Shown one piece after another: positions 58,581-64,000 of a stretch of DNA of 64,000 nt. Origin of the DNA: Limonium bicolor (lineage: Eukaryota; Streptophyta; Magnoliopsida; Caryophyllales; Plumbaginaceae). How positions within the stretch are numbered: position 1 is the stretch's first letter; every line of letters begins with the position of its first letter. A model generated the notes under the pieces. It was given only the letters and a program-made list of their open reading frames with translations. It did no database searches and was not told where the DNA came from. A program made the position numbers and the translations under genes. Location of the stretch: contig CM041778.1 of assembly GCA_023374045.1 (NCBI GenBank), forward strand, positions 93,870,839-93,934,838, in the 5' to 3' direction.

Positions 58581-59085
58581 ATTCATTACAGAAGGAGTAC
58601 TCAAACCAAATGGATATTTAATAAGGCATACTCAGAACTTTTAAAAGGGAGGACTTACTTGCACATTCTATAAGATGTCTGACCATGTTAAAGCAAATTA
58701 TTGCAAGTTAAATCGAAATATGAAAGTTGTATGCTAGATTAAAAAGGAGATTGGTAGCCAATGTTGCTATAAGAGGAAAGGAAGAAAATTTTCAAAAGGA
58801 CGATCTTGATATTATACCTTGTTAGTTGATTAGATATAAAAAGCAAAACCAACTTGTGAAGTATCTTCAAGGAACAACTTCAAAGAAGAAAAACATAACT
58901 TTTTTGTAGTTTTGCTGGTGAGACTTTTAAATATTTTACTATTAAGTTTGTCTTGGCTCCTTAAGTAAGTGAGCATGAGAAACATAAATATGAAATGATG
59001 TGGATCATGGACAAAGTGCTACGGGACTAACGTATATTTGGAATCCGAACCATTTTATTGCATGAAACAGTTTAAGTTTTAATTC
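58581..59085 (+). pseudogene. Possible decayed copia-type gag fragment
   Basis: One frame near 58665-58715 reads LTCTFYKMSDHVKANYCKLN. This resembles a CCHC zinc knuckle in which the second Cys is Tyr and one extra residue precedes the last Cys. Stops interrupt it on both sides. The rest of the stretch is unassigned. Weak evidence. Confidence 0.25.
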
Positions 59086-59152
59086 TTTTTTTTTGAAAAG
59101 TTGGTATATATATATATATTAATCACTAAGGTTCAGTACATAGTCTGGAAAG

Positions 59153-59580
59153 TCACTCATTTTCCAACAACTTATGTGTTGCGATTTTCTTGCTAAAGAT
59201 GCTAGGTTGTGGGCTGGTAAATTCATCGTGCAGGGAATATAAAAACCACTTGATATCTTCAAACTGGCCTAAATCAGAGAGGATTGTGTCAAGAATGGCC
59301 TTTGATTCCGAATGGAGGGTTGGAGCTTGTTCTTGTGAAAGATATTGAATGATCGATTTGCAATCTGACAGTATTCGCACTTTGGCATACCCTTCTGTTT
59401 TAGCTTGTTGTATGAAAAATTGCAATACTAGGCCTTCAACCTTTGTTGGCATAAAATCACCAAAATAGCCATGCATCCCAGCGTACACAAGAAGATCTTG
59501 CTTCGTGACCATAAACGCAAGGCCCATACGTGAATGATTGTCAATGCTTCCATCGACCGTTATTTCCAGCCAATCCTTAT
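59153..59580 (-). pseudogene. RNase H domain of the LINE
   Basis: RNase H removes RNA from the RNA-DNA hybrid. The first catalytic Asp is in VDGSIDNHSRMG (near 59550), the Glu in VEGLVLQF (near 59430) and the second Asp in RILSDCKSIIQYL (near 59360). Just upstream of the end a frameshift near 59230 separates the normal tail (NLPAHNLASLARKS, in another frame) from the open frame. Fold assignment follows from motif order. Confidence 0.8.
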
Positions 59581-59724
59581 TGCTAACCGATGTGCATCAA
59601 GGGTAAAAGATGACGAAAGGTTGGCTGTATGTGTTGATTGTAAAAAACCGTCCGCCTGGCACCAGCCCCATGCAAATGATTTTGCATTCGAGTGAGTAAC
59701 CTGGCATCGAGCATACCAAATCCT

Positions 59725-60000
59725 CTAGAGGGAAGAAGTGAGAAGCGTTATAAGATTGATGGAGGAATTGAGGCAAGCATGGAGGTACCAATCAATAAAA
59801 GCCACGTTTGTGAGCACCGTCGATGGTAGAGAGAGATGCATCATGGGCCAATAATCTTTAATGGTTAGACAAAGAAAGAAGGAGTGCACAAGGGATTCTG
59901 TCTCATCACAGAAAAAACAACAAGTATCCAGGGGAGAATGGATCCGTTGCCGGATCACCGCTTTGCATGGGACCGCTGCATGTAAAATCTTCCAACCTAG
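59725..60000 (-). pseudogene. Zinc-binding C-terminal domain of the LINE RT
   Basis: IRQRIHSPLDTCCFFCDETE followed by VHSFFLCL fits the Cys-rich domain that follows RT in plant LINEs (C-x2-C then H-x4-C-like spacing). The frame stops soon after. Confidence 0.75.
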
Positions 60001-60719
60001 CAGGCAAACCCTCGGTGGGAGATCACATTTCTAGAGACGTTTTACAGCCTGACCCAGAAGTGTTTGACCAAAAGACGATGCGGAAGAGACCTGGGAGAGG
60101 TGTATGGAAGCATAATATGCAAATTTAACTGTGAAAACTCCTGTTGCAGTTAATCCCCACGTTCAAATCAGACTGTTGAGTGCCTTGGTGGGTATGAATT
60201 TGTTGAATACTGTCCACATCATCATCAGGAAACCAGTGATGAAGTAAGGGAATGTTCCAAATACCTGAGGGTGTCAGCAAACCGACTCTTTACCATGATG
60301 CAAAATATTCTGAGGTAGCTTCCATAAAAAAGGTTTCCCCCCTGGTTTGTTTGGAATCCAACGATCTGAAATGTTTGTAGTTAGTCCATTATGAATGTGT
60401 TTACGCCCACCATAGTCTATGAGATCCCTGACTCCCATAAGTGCTCGCCAAATAGGGCTGGACATGGAGCGAGAATCATACTGCCAGATATCGTGATGGC
60501 ACAAATTAAGTATCGAGCATTATAAAGCCTTGCTAGAAGGGAAACTGGATGCTGAAGAATCTACCATAGTTGCTTGGCTAGCAAAGCTCTATTAAATGAA
60601 GGTAGATCGCGAAAACCCATACCCCCCGAACCTAAGTCTTTGCATATATATGACCATTTACACCAATGGATAGACGAGTCTGTAGTTGTCCCATTCCACC
60701 AAAATCTAACGATAAGCTT
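60000..60719 (-). pseudogene. Region between RT and zinc domain of the LINE
   Basis: One 76-codon piece (60274-60504) has SSPIWRALMGVRDLIDYGGR and ISDRWIPNKPGGKPF, text typical of this linker in plant LINEs. The rest is spread over other frames. Confidence 0.7.
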
Positions 60720-62043
60720 CTACTGCTGCTTAAAGAATGAACAAGGGAGATTAATAATTGACATTACGTAGGTTAGGATGGCTTGAAGAACCGACTTGAT
60801 TAGAACTGCTCGGCAAGCTTGAGAAACCCTTTTATTCCATGATTGTAGGCGCCTAATAACTCGATCCTTGATGTAGGAAAAAACAGAAGTGTGGTTCCGG
60901 TCAATATTACTGGGAAGCCCACGTAGAGTCCCAAATCTTGAACTTGATGCGCTTCTAGAAGATGGGCATGTTGTCACGTAAATAATGCGAAAGACTATTA
61001 GAGAACATAATGGATGATTTGGTGTGATTAATGCATTGAACAGATGTAGAAGTGAAATCATCCAGTATGTTACGAAGGGCTTGCACGTGGTGGTGGTTGA
61101 ACCAAACAAAATGCAATCATCAGCAAACAAGAGATTTGTGATGGGACGTCAAGACTACGCACATTAAATCCAGTGTAAAGGTTAGTATTTGAGGCTAGCT
61201 TAAGAGCAGAAGTAAGTGCCTCCATGCAACTGATAAAAAGGAATGGAGACAGCGGATCTCCTTGACACAATCCCTGGTAGGGAGCAAAAGAGGAGCCCGG
61301 ATACCCATTTATAAGAACATTCATAATGATTGAGGAAAGATATTAACTGATCAGTGAAATCCATCGCGGATGGAAACCCATACTAGCCAAAACATCCAAC
61401 ACAAACGACCATTCCACCCGGTCAAAAGCTTTGGACATGTCAACTTTGTAAGCGAAGTGCCCCCTTGTTTGAGCTTGTGATGTCGGCATCATATGTAACA
61501 GTTCATTAGCAACAAGGATTTGATCAGTGATTAGGCGCCCTTCAATAAATGCACTCTGGTTTTCTGAGATGACATGAGGCATGACATACTTAATCCTGTT
61601 AACTATGACCTTTGAGATGACTCGGTAGATAGTATTACACAGTGATATAGGCCGATTATCAGAGATTGAAGATGCATTCTTTGTTTTCGGAATGAGGACC
61701 AAATGTGTTTGATTGATATGCAGAGGTAGTGAATTTGTGTTAAGGAAGGTTAGGGCAGTGGTAATAAAATCCTTACTAATCAAAGGCCAGAATGATTGTA
61801 GGAAATTCCATTAATACCATCGGGTCCCGGAGCTTTAGAGGGTGATATTTGCTTGTAAGCTACAACCACTTCTTCCCAGGTGTAAGATAACCCCATATTC
61901 TCAAATAGGTCTAAAGGAACATGGCCTTCAACACAAGCTAAAAGGTGCGGATCAGGGGCTGGATTTGTTGAAGTGAATAAGTCCTCGAAAAAAGTCCTAG
62001 CCACAACTTCAATACCCATCCATGTAGTTTGCATAGGCATCAA
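60720..62043 (-). pseudogene. Reverse transcriptase domain of the LINE, frameshifted
   Basis: It copies LINE RNA at the target site. In order on the minus strand: SPSKAPGPDGING (near 61835), HLVLIPKTKNASSISDNRPI (near 61690), ENQSAFIEGRLITDQILVA (near 61550), VDMSKAFDRVEW (near 61430, with the first catalytic Asp), GLCQGDPLSPFLF (near 61260) and MFADDCILF (61130, with the catalytic Asp pair). The frame is split into at least four pieces (breaks near 61780, 61335, 61130 and 61050), so the protein is dead. All main RT motifs are still present. Confidence 0.92.
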
Positions 62044-62489
62044 CTCTGAGGTTAAAGCATAGATAGTATTGTTTCTTGATCGTGCCTTGTGAGGAGAATA
62101 GAAGTAAGCTGAATTCTTATCTTCTATTGATAGCCACCTCTATCGAGAACGCTGTTGTAATCAAACTTCCTGCTTAAGTAAGAGATCATCAAGAGAGTGA
62201 GTGAGGTGATTCCACTAACTTATATTGGCCGACGTGGGGTCAGCAGTTTCTAACAAAAGTCGATCTTTTCTGTCTTGCCTCTCTCGACTTTTTTCCAACC
62301 AAACTTGATGGGATCCCCATTTCCTCAAACGGTGACCACAAATGCGCACTTTGGAGGCAAAAGAACCATTTGGGCCACATTTGTTCCAGGTTTGATGAAC
62401 CTAGGCTTGGAATTTAGGATTTTGAGCCCAACAGTTCTCAATACGAAACGGTTTTGGGCCACGACGAGTTGATGGCTGCAAAATAAGTT
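62044..62489 (-). pseudogene. Linker between endonuclease and RT of the LINE
   Basis: Recognisable only in short pieces. It fills the usual distance between the two domains and contains several stops. Confidence 0.6.
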
Positions 62490-62977
62490 AAATGGGCTTG
62501 TGGTCTGAGCGCTCTCATGGAAGATGATAAATCTAGGCATCAGGGTATAGGCTGTGCCATTGATTATTGCAGAGAAAACGATCAAGGCGAGATTTGACAT
62601 TAAGTTGATGCGCGGCTCTATTTGTATAAGTAAAGTGAGTGCCCCTGTAGCCCATATCCTCTAATTTGCAGCCTAGAAAAGGTAAGCTAAAATGCAGCCA
62701 TGGCAGAATGATGTCTAACTCGACGACCTAAATGCTCATATGAGTATAAAGCTTCATTAAGATCACCACAAACTAGCCAAGGACCAGTCCATTGAGCTGA
62801 TAAATAATGCAAAAGACTCCATGATTTCCATTTATCACTGGAATTAGACCAACCATACAAACCAGTCAAATACCATCTTCTTCCCCCCGAATCTACTACA
62901 ACACAGTCCACATGTGTACTAGAGAAACTTAGAATCAAAACATCTTTTGTAATACTCCAAAACATAACAACCCCCCA
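62490..62977 (-). pseudogene. AP-type endonuclease of the LINE, N-terminus lost
   Basis: The nicking enzyme of LINE insertion. Visible parts are VVVDSGGRRWYLTGLYGWSN (near 62890), PWLVCGDLNEALYSYEH (near 62780, with the catalytic Asp/Asn pair) and SDHKPI (62491-62508, with the catalytic His). The first open part starts directly at the CACTA boundary, so roughly the first 70 residues are missing. Frameshifts lie between 62500 and 62690. Confidence 0.88.
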
Positions 62978-63262
62978 CACTAGTAGAAAAATGGTCTATT
63001 TCGGCGGTTCCAAGGGGCCTATTTCGGCGGTTTTACAACCGCCAAAATAGGTGGGTGCCCAAATCAAAATCTGACAACGTCTATCTCGGCGGTTCTTAGC
63101 TCACAACCGCCGAGATAGACTCATGGTCGGTCCCAGGATCGGTAAATTCTAGAAGGTACCATGAGTCTATCTCGGTGGTTATGAGCTAAGAACCGCCGAG
63201 ATAGGCCCTATTTTTGTATCTATTTCGGCGGTTCTAAGCTAAGATCCGCTGAAATAGCCCCC
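62978..63262. repeat. CACTA terminal and subterminal hairpin repeats
   Basis: Five copies of CTATTTCGGCGGTT or CTATCTCGGCGGTT start near 62996, 63018, 63079, 63164 and 63216. Four of them are paired within 20 bases to an AACCGCCGAGATAG-type complement. In addition, 63079-63130 is inverted against 63155-63206, so the middle forms one larger cruciform. In CACTA elements such repeats are binding sites for element-encoded proteins. Confidence 0.88.
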
Positions 63263-63568
63263 CCTTTTTTTTCCATCCCAGCATATATATTCACCGCAAC
63301 ACACTAAATGATTCAATGAGACCTGTAATAAAGCTTCATCCACACAGGGAGCTCCAACACACATTTAAAAAGTTTTTAAAGCTCCCAATTAATATCAACG
63401 ACGCTTCACAATTTGAGAGTAAACAAACCAATGCAATTACACTTAATTACACACTTTCATTACAAAGAAAAAACCACATCACAATTCAAATCTACCATTA
63501 CACCATCCACAAGTGTACAGGATTACAATTACATACTCGAAAAAGTTCACAAATCATCTTCATGATCA
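63263..63568 (-). other. 3' untranslated region of the CACTA gene
   Basis: Between the stop codon and the subterminal repeats. A+T-rich, A/C-rich on the plus strand. A 120-codon plus-strand frame (63316-63678) overlaps exon 3 in antisense and resembles nothing known, so I do not call it a gene. Confidence 0.55.
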
Positions 63569-64000
63569 TCAACAATTCATTAAACTTGTGCAGACAAACT
63601 TCGACCATTCCTCAGGAATCTCAACAATTTGAGCATCGGCATATTGACCACCTTGGAGCAATTCTTTGTAAGCCTTAAAAAAATGAACATTAATCTAAAA
63701 CGTACAAGTCTAACAACATGTAAAGAGCACAACTGAAACTTTCAAAGAATGTTACCTTGTCTAACGAGTGTTCTGGTAAAAGGTTTGACGCTCCTACTAT
63801 GTCATTCATAAATCTCATGACATAGTATCCACATTCTGAACCCCCAGGCTGCACCGGACACTATACAAACACACATATTGACAGTTATAAACTAGTTTAA
63901 ACATTATCACACAAATTTATCAATTAAGAGAGTACCTTGACAATGTTCCAAGGGATGTTACTCTTCAATGTTTTATTCATTGTCATGAATGCAGCTCTCA
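63569..64000 (-). CDS. Ulp1-like cysteine protease of a CACTA transposon, last three exons
   Basis: Three exons on the minus strand: 63936-64000 (continues outside), 63756-63860 and 63569-63673. Introns 63861-63935 and 63674-63755 have GT...AG borders, and all junctions are phase 0. The joined frame is open to a TGA at 63569-63571. Exon 2 encodes QPGGSECGYYVMRFMNDIV, the conserved block around the catalytic Cys of the C48/Ulp1 family (SUMO-protease fold). Exon 3 is short and ends KFVCTSLMNC. The His and Asp of the triad would lie upstream, outside the window. Such proteases are common second genes of plant CACTA and some Mutator elements, and their role in transposition is not settled. The exon structure looks intact. 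Confidence 0.82.

Larger units (their letters stand above)
59086..62977 (-). mobile_element. L1-type LINE, minus strand, broken
   Basis: On the minus strand the order is endonuclease, reverse transcriptase, C-terminal zinc-binding domain, RNase H and a poly-A end (T run at 59085-59094 on the plus strand). That is the layout of plant L1 elements with a terminal RNase H. The whole ORF2 is broken by frameshifts and stops. The 5' side, including the start of the endonuclease and all of ORF1, is missing, because a CACTA transposon begins at 62978. Confidence 0.9.
62978..64000 (-). mobile_element. CACTA (En/Spm) transposon end, continues beyond window
   Basis: The terminus CACTAGTAGAAAAATGG starts at 62978, followed by subterminal hairpin repeats and then, on the minus strand, the last exons of an Ulp1-like protease gene. 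Both the CACTA terminus and this protease are established parts of plant En/Spm-type elements. The other end is outside the window. Confidence 0.88.

Noticed and set aside
63316..63678. 120-codon plus-strand frame near the window end
   Set aside because: It overlaps exon 3 of the minus-strand protease gene and the 3' untranslated region, and has no family resemblance.

Overview
This window is plant nuclear DNA, most likely from a eudicot. It is almost entirely nested transposable elements, and I found no convincing host gene. The evidence for a plant is the mix of element types. There is a Ty3/gypsy element of Tat/Ogre type whose LTRs open with TGTAGACACC. There are very long LTR elements with an initiator-Met tRNA primer site. 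There is also a plant L1-type LINE with a terminal RNase H domain, a CACTA transposon carrying an Ulp1-like protease, and Mutator-like foldback elements with 9-bp target duplications. I cannot name the species. Three runs of exactly 500 N (14698-15197, 38990-39489, 55018-55517) are scaffold gaps of conventional size.

Layout. 178-14697 holds two tandem copies of one Tat-like retrotransposon in the order LTR - internal - LTR - internal - gap. Both copies have lost most of the reverse transcriptase and RNase H but keep a recognisable, frameshifted integrase. A roughly 25-unit, 30-bp minisatellite lies in the 3' region of copy 1. From 15198 to 58206 the sequence is a patchwork of long LTRs that share the terminal inverted sequence TGAAATACCCC...GGGGTATTTCA. 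Family G (minus strand) occupies 15198-20046, 25503-28085 and 55518-58206. Family F has two plus-strand pieces: internal DNA and 3' LTR at 20047-25500, and LTR plus internal DNA at 30559-38989. A third, minus-strand F element at 39490-44153 carries a gag gene. The internal DNA of the plus-strand F copies is long and similar between copies but has no recognisable coding content, so F looks like a large non-autonomous derivative with a gag-bearing relative beside it. A Tat-like LTR fragment with a diverged minisatellite lies at 28255-30558. Further LTR-like blocks fill 44154-45782 and about 46380-51993.

48013-49161 and 53311-53722 are two foldback elements with Mutator-size target duplications. 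Around the second is a complex zone (52081-54510). It has four inverted/direct copies of one arm sequence, a TGTACA-rich array and a 222-bp satellite. From 58207 to the end the order is: a CACTA-like fragment, an unassigned stretch, a decayed minus-strand LINE (59086-62977), and the end of a CACTA transposon (62978 onward). That CACTA end breaks the LINE. It has strong subterminal hairpins and the last three exons of an Ulp1-like cysteine protease gene on the minus strand.

The genes do not form a pathway. They are the replication machinery of separate mobile elements, nearly all broken. Many differences between the tandem copies are single-base insertions or deletions, so some frameshifts may be assembly errors rather than biological decay.
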